Assembly: GCA_016199025.1 (NCBI GenBank) | Contig: JACQHM010000002.1 | Location: 1 to 7,492 of the forward strand | Reading direction: 5' to 3' | DNA: 7,492 bases | From: Candidatus Methylomirabilota bacterium | Lineage (GTDB): Bacteria; Methylomirabilota; Methylomirabilia; Methylomirabilales; JACQHM01 | Position numbers and translations under genes: made by a program | Notes under the pieces: generated by a model | Told to the model about the DNA's origin: nothing | The model's input: the letters and a program-made list of their open reading frames with translations, nothing else | Databases searched by the model: none | Shown here: piece by piece, positions 1 through 5,439 of the stretch | How positions within the stretch are numbered: position 1 is the first letter of the stretch | How the letters are laid out: each line of letters starts with the position of its first letter

Positions 1-101
1 ATTCTGAGATCTATTCTCACCCCCTTCCTGTGGTTTTGCCACCCTCTGAGAGCGGTGGGACAACACCCCCGCCGTCCCGAAGAGGCAGCCCCCATCGTTG
101 C

Positions 102-818
102 TCATTTCTCCTCATGCTCGTGGCTCCCACTGCCGGCGCTCTTCGCCGCAGCCTCTTCCCGCAAATGGTGCAGGAAGGATCGCAGCGCATGGATATCGGC
201 CGCCGAGGTCTCCCTCGGAGGCATCATGGCAAAGGTGGGAAGGGCCTGGATGGGATCCTTGAAATGCTCCGTCCGCCAGGTCTCGTCGTGCTTCAGATGT
301 GCCGTAGCCAGATCGGGCGCTGCCGTCCCGCCAAGGCCGTTCAAGGCATGGCAGGCGGTGCAGTTCTTGGCCGTGAAGACCATGCGGCTGCGCTGAAGCT
401 CATCGTGCTGGGCCAGGAGCCAGTCCATGCCCCATGTGTCCTTGGGCCCCAGGGACTTGAGGTAGGCCACGATCTGCCAGATCTGATTGTCGCTAAAGTG
501 TTGCTTGTAGCCCGGCATCTGGGATTTCAGGAGCTCTTGGCCGCCCTCTTTGATCCGCCAGAAGGCATAGCCATCGGTCATGAAGGAGATCTGGAGTTGG
601 TCGGTGAAATCCACCGGCGTACCGGCCACCCTGATGACGGCCCCCTTCGCATCGGCCCGATCGCCGTGGCAGGCAGCACAATAGGTCTTAAAGAGCTGAC
701 GGCCAACGGTGACGGCCTGGGGATCGCCGTCGTAGGGGTTTTTCAGGTCCCTGTACGGCGTCGGCGTCAGATCCACCGCCTGCACCACCGGCACAGCCCG
801 CGGGTTGTCCTGTCCCAC
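102..818 (-). CDS. Diheme c-type cytochrome, soluble part (export signal separated by an in-frame TGA)
   Basis: The 238-residue open frame read from a GTG at 818 carries two CXXCH haem motifs, CAACH at residues 47-51 and CTACH at 153-157. Plausible axial Met ligands are M101 (in MPGY) and M198/M199 (in MMPP). This is the layout of two fused class-I cytochrome c domains that pass electrons on the outer face of the membrane. The C-terminus is His/Glu-rich. No signal peptide follows the GTG, and a c-type cytochrome cannot receive haem in the cytoplasm. The same frame is open upstream from an ATG at 929 that has a strong ribosome site and a hydrophobic segment, but it is broken by one TGA at 837-839. 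The gene is therefore either damaged, misassembled by one base, or recoded. It is the last gene of the ferredoxin-moaD unit. The partner enzyme is unknown. The cytochrome identity is secure, but its functional state is not. Confidence 0.88.
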   Translation of the reverse strand: MGQDNPRAVPVVQAVDLTPTPYRDLKNPYDGDPQAVTVGRQLFKTYCAACHGDRADAKGAVIRVAGTPVDFTDQLQISFMTDGYAFWRIKEGGQELLKSQMPGYKQHFSDNQIWQIVAYLKSLGPKDTWGMDWLLAQHDELQRSRMVFTAKNCTACHALNGLGGTAAPDLATAHLKHDETWRTEHFKDPIQALPTFAMMPPRETSAADIHALRSFLHHLREEAAAKSAGSGSHEHEEK

Positions 819-826
819 GGACAGGA
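808..826 (-). other. Perfect 8-bp hairpin with a GTG loop, just after the in-frame TGA
   Basis: On the coding strand TCCTGTCC (826-819), loop GTG (818-816) and GGACAGGA (815-808) form an uninterrupted stem. The loop is exactly the candidate GTG start codon. The stem begins 10 nt after the TGA and the loop 18 nt after it. It could hide the GTG start, act as a SECIS-like recoding signal, or be chance. Confidence 0.6.
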
Positions 827-836
827 GCCGGATCTC

Positions 837-929
837 TCAGTTCCAAGCGAACCCCACGGCCGCCCACAGGACCACCATGGCGAAAAGTACCAGCACTCCT
901 AGACCAAACCTGTTACGCATCACCTTCAT
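837..929 (-). CDS. 30-codon signal/anchor peptide in frame with the cytochrome, ending in TGA
   Basis: An ATG at 927-929 is preceded by GGAGG (about 7 nt away), the best ribosome site near this gene. It opens a 30-residue peptide with a basic start (MKVMRNR) and a hydrophobic run from about residue 8 to 28 (GLGVLVLFAMVVLWAAVGFA), followed by WN and TGA. The next in-frame codons read EIRLLS and enter the diheme cytochrome at the GTG at 818. The obvious reading is that these codons are the native N-terminal membrane anchor or uncleaved signal of the cytochrome and that the TGA is a nonsense change, sequence error or recoded codon. A free-standing one-helix membrane peptide (compare the tiny oxidase subunits) is possible, but it would leave the cytochrome without export. 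I checked the translation codon by codon. Confidence 0.6.
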   Translation of the reverse strand: MKVMRNRFGLGVLVLFAMVVLWAAVGFAWN

Positions 930-950
930 CGTTTTTCCTCCACTGCTCTG

Positions 951-1010
951 GTAGGGGCAATCCCCTGTGGTTGCCCTGGAGAGGGGGCAGGCACGGAGGC
1001 CTGCCCCTAC
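951..1010. repeat. Palindromic REP/MITE-like interspersed element between moaD and the cytochrome gene
   Basis: Nine-bp terminal inverted repeats, GTAGGGGCA (951-959) and TGCCCCTAC (1002-1010), bound a 60-bp element. Inside are two hairpins: GGGCAA (955-960) with TTGCCC (971-976), and GGGGCAGGC (984-992) with GCCTGCCCC (999-1007), which has a 6-nt loop. The outer and inner stems compete for the same bases. The sequence style resembles short GTAGGGGC...GCCCCTAC elements that I recall as common between genes in environmental genomes; I cannot show other copies here. No U-run follows on either strand, so it is not a typical terminator. Confidence 0.7.
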
Positions 1011-1015
1011 TCCCT

Positions 1016-1261
1016 TTATCCCCCAGCGATGGGCGGGAAGATGCTGACCACGTCGCCGTCCCGGAGTTTCTCCTTGAGATCCCGTTCGAGGGTCCGGCCG
1101 TTGACAACTGTAAGTTCGGCCAGCTCCGGCGGGATGCCCAGTCTTTCGATCAAGCCCTCGACCGTTAAGCCGTCCTGGAGATCCAGAAGGACTTTCCCCC
1201 TCTCCGATCCCGGGGGAAGATACCGGCGGAGGGTGGCGAAGAGCCGAAGCTCAATCTTCAT
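1016..1261 (-). CDS. MoaD/ThiS-family sulfur-carrier protein
   Basis: This 81-residue protein has a beta-grasp fold pattern (MKIELRLFATLRRYLP at the start) and ends in PPIAGG. The terminal Gly-Gly is the one that MoeB-type enzymes adenylate and convert to thiocarboxylate. In MoaD the thiocarboxylate supplies the dithiolene sulfur of molybdopterin; in ThiS it supplies thiazole sulfur. The length (about 80 residues) and the internal VVNGR...L.DGDVVSIFPPIAGG pattern fit the family. The neighbouring molybdenum-cofactor genes (XdhC, MoeA-like) favour a MoaD-type role, but the family also serves other thiolation pathways and no MoaE or MoeB is in the window. It lies 15 nt after the ferredoxin gene, with no strong ribosome site visible before the ATG. 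That suggests translation is coupled to, or inherited from, the gene ahead. Confidence 0.87.
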   Translation of the reverse strand: MKIELRLFATLRRYLPPGSERGKVLLDLQDGLTVEGLIERLGIPPELAELTVVNGRTLERDLKEKLRDGDVVSIFPPIAGG

Positions 1262-1266
1262 AACAA

Positions 1267-1332
1267 GGGCTAGGGATTAGGGGCTGGGGACTGGTGTTTG
1301 CCCTGTCTGCGCTCGCTCCTCGCCCCTAGCCC
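1267..1332. repeat. Inverted-repeat element spanning the ferredoxin 3' end
   Basis: GGGCTAGGG (1267-1275) is exactly complementary to CCCTAGCCC (1324-1332). Between them lie further G-rich then C-rich blocks (GGGGCTGGGGACTGG, later CCCCAGTTCC). The element covers the ferredoxin stop codon and encodes about its last 18 residues, a low-complexity polar tail. The composition (CTAGCCCC-type units) looks like a palindromic interspersed repeat that landed at the gene end. No other copy is visible in the window. Confidence 0.5.
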
Positions 1333-1651
1333 CCAGTTCCTTCATCTGGGCGTGGAGGAGCCGCTCGACAACATGTCCCTCCACCAGGTGCTTTTCGACG
1401 ATCTCAGGGACATCCTCGGGCTTCACCTCCTGGTACCAGATCCCTCCGGGATAGATCACCAGGATGGGGCCGACATGGTGGAGGTGATTACAGCCCATGC
1501 GAGTGACCTTGATGTCCGTTAAGCCACGGGCCTCCACTTCCCGCCGGAAGGCCTCATAGACCTCGTGGCCGCCTTTGTTCCCGCAGTGGACCTCTTTTCG
1601 ATCGTTGGTGCAGCAAAAGACGTGCAGCCGGTACGGCTCGAGTCCTCTCAT
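1277..1651 (-). CDS. Thioredoxin-like [2Fe-2S] ferredoxin with a Cys-to-His ligand change
   Basis: This 124-residue protein resembles Aquifex-type thioredoxin-fold [2Fe-2S] ferredoxins: HVFCC near the start, then VHCGNKGG, RMGCNHLHHVGP, a VIYPGGIWY strand and VKPEDVPEIVEKHL in the final helix. Cluster Cys candidates are C14 (with an extra C13), C23 and C54. The fourth ligand, Cys in the GC-x3-C motif of the family, is H58 here (GCNHLH), pointing to a 3-Cys/1-His site if a cluster is bound. I chose the ATG at 1651, which has GGACGGAG just upstream and leads straight into the fold; a TTG at 1675 would add eight residues and is less likely. The last 18 or so residues come from a palindromic element. 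It is the first gene after the promoter at 1696-1725. The electron partner is unknown; Mo-enzyme or Fe-S maturation is suggested by context only. Confidence 0.85.
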   Translation of the reverse strand: MRGLEPYRLHVFCCTNDRKEVHCGNKGGHEVYEAFRREVEARGLTDIKVTRMGCNHLHHVGPILVIYPGGIWYQEVKPEDVPEIVEKHLVEGHVVERLLHAQMKELGARGEERAQTGQTPVPSP

Positions 1652-1695
1652 CGTCTCCGTCCTTGGATAAAACAATGTTTGATCTAGGCTGCTAC

Positions 1696-1725
1696 TTTAT
1701 AGCATGGGGAAGAGAAATCTGTCAA
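1696..1725 (-). promoter_or_regulatory. Sigma-70-like promoter of the ferredoxin-moaD-cytochrome unit
   Basis: On the minus strand TTGACA (1725-1720, perfect -35) and TATAAA (1701-1696, 5 of 6 to the -10 consensus) are separated by 18 bp. Transcription would start near 1688, leaving a leader of roughly 40 nt before the ATG at 1651. The surrounding DNA is AT-rich compared with the rest of the window. The -35 begins only 4 nt after the stop of the upstream SufU-type gene. Confidence 0.7.
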
Positions 1726-1729
1726 GTTT

Positions 1730-2119
1730 TCAGAAAGGGGGGGGGGTTACTTTCCTGTAAGCGGCAATTCCGGCGTGGAGGGCATTCAGAGGGAGGAGGG
1801 CACACTTGATCCGAGAGGGCCTGATCTCGGCTTTCAGGGCCGAAAGGAGCTCCTCCTGGTTCATGCCTTCCGCCCGCTCAAGGCTCTCTCCCTGGATCAT
1901 CTCGGTCAGGATTGAGGCTGCCGCCCGGCTGATGGCGCAGCCGTCCCCTTTGAAGCGGGCCACCTCTACCATCCCATCGTGAAGTTTCAGCTCGATCCTG
2001 ATCCGATCCCCACACAAGGGATTGAAATCCTCGGAGGCGATGTCGGGGGAGGGAAGGGTGCCGTAGTTCCGGGGATGCCGGAAGTGCTCCAGGATGATAT
2101 CTCCATAGAGGGCGGCCAT
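1730..2119 (-). CDS. sufU: NifU/SufU-type Fe-S cluster assembly protein
   Basis: This 129-residue protein has the three conserved Cys of the IscU/SufU fold, C36 in NPLCGDRI (with D38), C61 in GDGCAIS, and C106 in RIKCALL. These bind zinc or a nascent Fe-S cluster and accept sulfur from a cysteine desulfurase. The motifs GCAISRAAAS and R-x-K-C are SufU-like, since IscU has His before the last Cys. However, the C61 to C106 spacing (45 residues) matches IscU and lacks the roughly 20-residue insert typical of Bacillus SufU. No desulfurase is next to it. The ATG lies 4 nt after the MoeA-like gene stop, so the two are probably coupled. The 3' end crosses a run of ten C (G on the plus strand, 1737-1746) that encodes Pro-Pro-Pro, where slippage would alter only the tail. 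The family is certain; the subtype label is less so. Confidence 0.87.
   Translation of the reverse strand: MAALYGDIILEHFRHPRNYGTLPSPDIASEDFNPLCGDRIRIELKLHDGMVEVARFKGDGCAISRAAASILTEMIQGESLERAEGMNQEELLSALKAEIRPSRIKCALLPLNALHAGIAAYRKVTPPPF
1737..1746. repeat. Homopolymer of ten G (ten C on the coding strand)
   Basis: The tract lies within the last codons of the SufU-type gene, about 11 bp upstream of the -35 box of the next promoter. One extra C would read past the present stop and add three residues; one fewer would give a longer extension. It is also a likely spot for a sequencing length error. Confidence 0.85.
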
Positions 2120-2123
2120 GACC

Positions 2124-3164
2124 CTACTCCAGCTCCCCCCGCCCTTTGGTGGGCCGGTACGGGGGGAAGCGGAAGGCCAGCTCCCGGGTCAGGAAGCCGC
2201 CGTGGCCGAGCTCGGAAAGCTCCTCCCGGCTGATCCGCCCCCCCGAGAGGATCCTCGGGAGGACCAGATCGAAGACCGTCGCCTTGGAAAAGAGGCTGCA
2301 TGAGGGCATCCCGATGATGGGAACCTGTTCCAGGAAAGCCAGCCAGAAGAGGCTCCCGGGGTGGGCCGGGACCCCATGCTTCTCTAACGAGGCTCCGGCC
2401 CGCTCGAGGGCCCTAAACGCGGGGTCTAATGGGTCCATGGCCCGGGCCCCCGCTGTGACGATCACCTGGGCCCCTTTCTTGACAAGGGCCTGGAGGGCCC
2501 CGGCGATCGCCTCCGGCGTCGGCGGGACGAAGACGATGTCCAGAAGCTCGGACCCGAACCAGGCGACCTTCTCGTGGAAGGCGCTCCTGAACCGCTCGTG
2601 GTTCTTCTCGTCCAGGGTCTCCTGAACGACGGCAGCCACCTGCCTCTTCATGAAGGGTCGGACGCGGAGGAGGCCTCCCACCTCGTGGGCGATGGCCTCG
2701 GCCTCTCTCACCTTGTCTTCCTGAAGGACGAAAGGGGTGATCTTCGCCCTGGCCACCAGCTCCCCTTCGACGACGATATGGCCACGGTAGAGGGTGTAGA
2801 CGGAGATCCCCTCGATCCTGTTCACCCGCCTAAGCCGCTCCACGTCCACATCCAAGATCCCTTTCCAACGGGCCGCCAGGGGCCACTGGCCACCGGCCAG
2901 CCCTTTGACCTCAACCCCCTCCCCCGCCACGGCGGGGGCTAACCGTGCCCCCGCTTCGTCCTCGTGGAGGTCCCCCTCCTCCATCTCGACCAGGTGAAGC
3001 TCCTCCCACGGGAGGCTTTGGAGCAGGGGAAGGTCCTCCTCCTGGAGGATCTGGCCCTTTTTCAACACCGATTGCCCCGTTTCGTTCAGGAGGTCATGGC
3101 AGAGGACCAGGCCCTTCAAGCGGTCCAGGGTCACCTCTTCTCGCGTGAGGAGATGGGTCTTCAT
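2124..3164 (-). CDS. MoeA-like molybdopterin-binding protein
   Basis: This 346-residue protein is of the MoeA-like/MoCF-biosynthesis type. The C-terminal half has the diagnostic pattern: a strand-turn VIVTAGARAMDPLDPAF (residues 234-250), then GVPAHPGSLFWLAFLEQVPIIGMPSCS (264-290) and ATVFDLVLPRILSG (295-308). This region binds the molybdopterin pterin/pyrophosphate part in relatives. The N-terminal 150 residues resemble the degenerate first domain of this subfamily; the linker near residues 68-90 is low in complexity and contains a GC palindrome. It is shorter than true MoeA (about 400) and lacks the usual full four-domain arrangement, so I would not call it MoeA. The start overlaps the XdhC stop (ATGA, 3161-3164). 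Its place next to XdhC and CoxD/E suggests a role in handling or modifying cofactor for a molybdenum hydroxylase; the actual reaction is unknown. Confidence 0.82.
   Translation of the reverse strand: MKTHLLTREEVTLDRLKGLVLCHDLLNETGQSVLKKGQILQEEDLPLLQSLPWEELHLVEMEEGDLHEDEAGARLAPAVAGEGVEVKGLAGGQWPLAARWKGILDVDVERLRRVNRIEGISVYTLYRGHIVVEGELVARAKITPFVLQEDKVREAEAIAHEVGGLLRVRPFMKRQVAAVVQETLDEKNHERFRSAFHEKVAWFGSELLDIVFVPPTPEAIAGALQALVKKGAQVIVTAGARAMDPLDPAFRALERAGASLEKHGVPAHPGSLFWLAFLEQVPIIGMPSCSLFSKATVFDLVLPRILSGGRISREELSELGHGGFLTRELAFRFPPYRPTKGRGELE
2921..2938. repeat. GC-rich palindrome inside the MoeA-like gene
   Basis: CCCCCGCC (2921-2928) and GGCGGGGG (2931-2938) form an 8-bp perfect stem with a 2-nt centre. 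It encodes residues about 76-82 in a poorly conserved Ala/Gly/Glu-rich linker of the MoeA-like protein. The flanks (ACCCCCTCCCCCGCC) resemble palindromic interspersed elements of GC-rich bacteria, so this may be an element that kept the frame open. Confidence 0.45.
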
Positions 3165-4246
3165 GAGGACTTCCTCTCTCTCATGGGCGTCCCGGGGCGG
3201 CCGGCCTTGACACAGATCGCCTCGGCGAGGATACCTAGCGCGATCTCAGCCGCCGTCTTTGCCCCGATATCCAGGCCGATAGGGACATGGATCCGACGAA
3301 GGAGATCGTCGCCAATCCCTTCTTCCCTCAAAAAATCAAGGATCGCCTGCCCCCGCCTTCGGCTCCCCAGCATCCCGATGTAGACGGCATCGGTCTTCAA
3401 AACCGTCTTCAACACCGGAATGTCATATTTATAATCATGGGCCACCAGGACGACAAAGGTCGAAGGGGTGTAGGAGAGGGTCTCGGCGATCTCGGAGGGG
3501 ATGCCAATCAGAAGCTCATCAGCGTCGGGGAAGCGGTCGCGGGTGGCGAACCGGGGCCGGCCATCGACCACCACGGTCTTTAAGCCGAGCCCTTTAGCCA
3601 GGGTGACCAGGGGCATCGCCACGTGCCCCGCCCCGAAGATGATCAGGGTCGGGGGGGGACCATGGACCTCGAAGAAGGCCTCCAAGGGAGCAGGTTCCCG
3701 GTGCAGGGTGAGGGTGCGGGAGGCCCGCTGCTGGATGAGTTCGAGCGCCCTCATCCGTGCCTCCCGATCCAGGGCATCATCCCCCAGGGTGCCGATAGTT
3801 GTCCCATCCTGGAGGACCACCAGCTTGGCCGAGGTCGCCTCCAGGGGCGTGACGGCTACCGCGGGCCGCCCCTTCTCCACCTCCCCCCGGATGGTTTCGT
3901 AGACCTTCACCATCGGATCGTCGGGGTTGTCCAGGTTGATCGGCTCGATGAAGACCTCGACGGTCCCGCCGCAGGAGAGGCCCAGCTCCCACGCCTCCTC
4001 ATCCCCTAAGGCCATAGCGAGGCGCTTTGGCTTTAGGGAGGCGAGAACTGCTTCTGACTCCTCGATGACCTGGGCATCGACGCACCCCCCGATGGTCACC
4101 GAGCCTAAGATCCGGCCCCCCTCCCCCACCCACATCTTTGCCCCCTCTTTCTTGGGGGTCGTCCCTTTCGTGGCAACGAGGGTCGCCATCGCGACCCGCT
4201 TCTCGTTCTTCTGCAACCCTTCCAGTTGCTCAAAGACCTCGCTCAC
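3161..4246 (-). CDS. XdhC/CoxI-family molybdenum-cofactor sulfuration and insertion factor
   Basis: This 361-residue protein has both domains of the family. The N-terminal XdhC_CoxI part includes TIGGCVDAQV (residues 51-60) and LGLSCGGTVEVFIEP (88-102), with the conserved Cys residues C55 and C92. The C-terminal Rossmann part includes IIFGAGHVAMPL (202-213), VVVDGR (225-230), VLVAHDYKYD (266-275), IGMLGSRRR (290-298) and GLDIGAKTAAEIALGIL (324-340). In studied systems XdhC binds molybdenum cofactor, protects it, helps add the equatorial sulfido ligand and delivers it to xanthine-dehydrogenase-family enzymes. The start is a GTG at 4246, the first possible start in this frame after an upstream TAA, preceded by a purine-rich AAGGGAATGAAGAA. 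It follows the CoxE gene by 26 nt and overlaps the MoeA-like start by 4 nt. Strong family call; xdhC and coxF/I are both used for such proteins. Confidence 0.93.
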   Translation of the reverse strand: MSEVFEQLEGLQKNEKRVAMATLVATKGTTPKKEGAKMWVGEGGRILGSVTIGGCVDAQVIEESEAVLASLKPKRLAMALGDEEAWELGLSCGGTVEVFIEPINLDNPDDPMVKVYETIRGEVEKGRPAVAVTPLEATSAKLVVLQDGTTIGTLGDDALDREARMRALELIQQRASRTLTLHREPAPLEAFFEVHGPPPTLIIFGAGHVAMPLVTLAKGLGLKTVVVDGRPRFATRDRFPDADELLIGIPSEIAETLSYTPSTFVVLVAHDYKYDIPVLKTVLKTDAVYIGMLGSRRRGQAILDFLREEGIGDDLLRRIHVPIGLDIGAKTAAEIALGILAEAICVKAGRPGTPMRERKSS

Positions 4247-4272
4247 TTCTTCATTCCCTTATCACATGCGAG

Positions 4273-5439
4273 TTACAGATAAAGATGGCGTTCCAGCGTC
4301 TTCAGGCTGGCCAGGTTGTGGGCCGAGGCGAACACGTCCACATAGGGGAGGGCCGCCTGCATCCCCCGGGTGAGGGGTTGATAGGTCGGACTCCCAAGAA
4401 GGGGGTTCAGCCAGATCAGGCGCCCTGACCGCTTTTTGAGGGTCACCAAGGCTTCGGCCAGTTCCTCCGGCTCCCCCGTGTCCCACCCGTCGCTTAAGAT
4501 GATGACAATAGTCCTTTTGTCCACAAGACTCGGCCATTCTTTGTTAAAGGTTGTCAGGGAAGGGCCGATCCTTGTCCCCCCCGACCAGTCGCGGACATCC
4601 CCCGAAAGACGGCCTAGGGCGCTCAGGTAGGGATGGCCCTTCAAATGATCGGTGATCCGGGAGAGGGAGGTGCTGAAGGTGAAGGTCTCCACCCGGGCGA
4701 AGCTGTTCTGGAGGGCGTACAGGAACTGGAGGAGAAAGCGGCTGTAGAGGTCCATGGAACCCGAGACGTCGCAGAGGGTGACGAGCTTCGTCTTCCGCGT
4801 CTTCCGCTCCTGAAAGGTCAGCTCGATGGGGTCGCCCCCGGTCTTCAGGCTCCGGCGGAAGGTCCGCCGAAGATCCACCCACTGTCCCTTCCGGGTCGGT
4901 TTCCGGCGGCGGCTGGGGCGGGCGGCGAGCCTCCTGGCGATCCGGGTCGCCACCTTGGTGATCTCCTCCAGCTCCTCAGCCCCAAAGATGCTGAAATCCT
5001 TGTCGATGAGGGCCTCCTGATCACTCATCCCCGGGAGACCGATCGGCTCCCCCTGACCCTCATCCGGGTTCAGCCACCGTTCCAGGGAGAGGGCCATCCC
5101 CTTCGTGGGGCGCTTTGGGGTTGGGGGGGGCTCCTGGACCTCTGTCGTGGGAGGAGGCATCCCGCCCAGGAGCCCCTTCAGGGATTGGGGGCTGGAGCCG
5201 TTAAAGCCCCAGAAGGTCTCGAACAGCTCCTCAAAGATCGGAAGGTCCTCCACCCGGGAGGTGAGGACACTCCTCAAGCCCCAGTAGACCTCCTGGCGGT
5301 CGCCGAGATCGACAAGGTTCAAGGTCTTGACCGCATCGATGGCCTCCGCCGGGGTGACCAGGAGCCCCCGCTCCCGCAGGGCCCGGCAGAAGCGAACCGT
5401 GGTCGTCAAAAGATCGCGTTGGTGGGTGGATTCCATCAT
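4273..5439 (-). CDS. coxE: CoxE-type VWA-domain protein
   Basis: This 388-residue protein belongs to the CoxE/VWA family. The MIDAS metal site is visible as CDVSGSMD (D224, S226, S228), with the threonine in GGT (288-290) and a late Asp in ILSDGWDTG (D317). The first 90 residues form a helical region (RFCRALRERGLLVTPAEAIDAV...) typical of CoxE; residues about 95-185 are a Pro/Arg-rich linker. In Oligotropha-type systems CoxE works with the AAA+ ATPase CoxD to build the Mo-S-Cu centre of CO dehydrogenase, and similar pairs serve other molybdenum hydroxylases. The start ATG at 5439 overlaps the CoxD stop by 4 nt (ATGA), so the pair is translationally coupled. The next codon is also ATG, so the start could be one residue later. 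The downstream neighbour, XdhC, fits this role. No catalytic subunit is in the window. Confidence 0.92.
   Translation of the reverse strand: MMESTHQRDLLTTTVRFCRALRERGLLVTPAEAIDAVKTLNLVDLGDRQEVYWGLRSVLTSRVEDLPIFEELFETFWGFNGSSPQSLKGLLGGMPPPTTEVQEPPPTPKRPTKGMALSLERWLNPDEGQGEPIGLPGMSDQEALIDKDFSIFGAEELEEITKVATRIARRLAARPSRRRKPTRKGQWVDLRRTFRRSLKTGGDPIELTFQERKTRKTKLVTLCDVSGSMDLYSRFLLQFLYALQNSFARVETFTFSTSLSRITDHLKGHPYLSALGRLSGDVRDWSGGTRIGPSLTTFNKEWPSLVDKRTIVIILSDGWDTGEPEELAEALVTLKKRSGRLIWLNPLLGSPTYQPLTRGMQAALPYVDVFASAHNLASLKTLERHLYL

Noticed and set aside
39..58. Hairpin CCACC...GGTGG downstream of the cytochrome gene as a terminator
   Set aside because: The stem has a bulge and no U-run follows on either strand, so I cannot call it a terminator. 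The 1-101 region otherwise holds no supported gene; an ATG at 93-95 and a GTG at 18-20 on the minus strand stay open to the edge but are too short to judge.
30..902. Plus-strand open frame of 290 codons opposite the cytochrome gene
   Set aside because: The opposite strand encodes two CXXCH haem motifs; this frame shows no domain and its start lacks a good ribosome site.
984..1010. Inner GGGGCAGGC/GCCTGCCCC hairpin as the terminator of moaD
   Set aside because: No U-run follows in the minus-strand direction, and the hairpin is part of a larger palindromic element.
1277..1675. TTG start at 1675 for the ferredoxin
   Set aside because: The ATG at 1651 has a purine-rich ribosome site and begins right at the conserved fold. 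The TTG would have little leader after the predicted transcription start.
3777..3992. Short minus-strand open frames within the XdhC, CoxE and CoxD genes
   Set aside because: They lie in other frames of well-supported genes and show Gly/Arg/Pro-rich shadow composition without domains.
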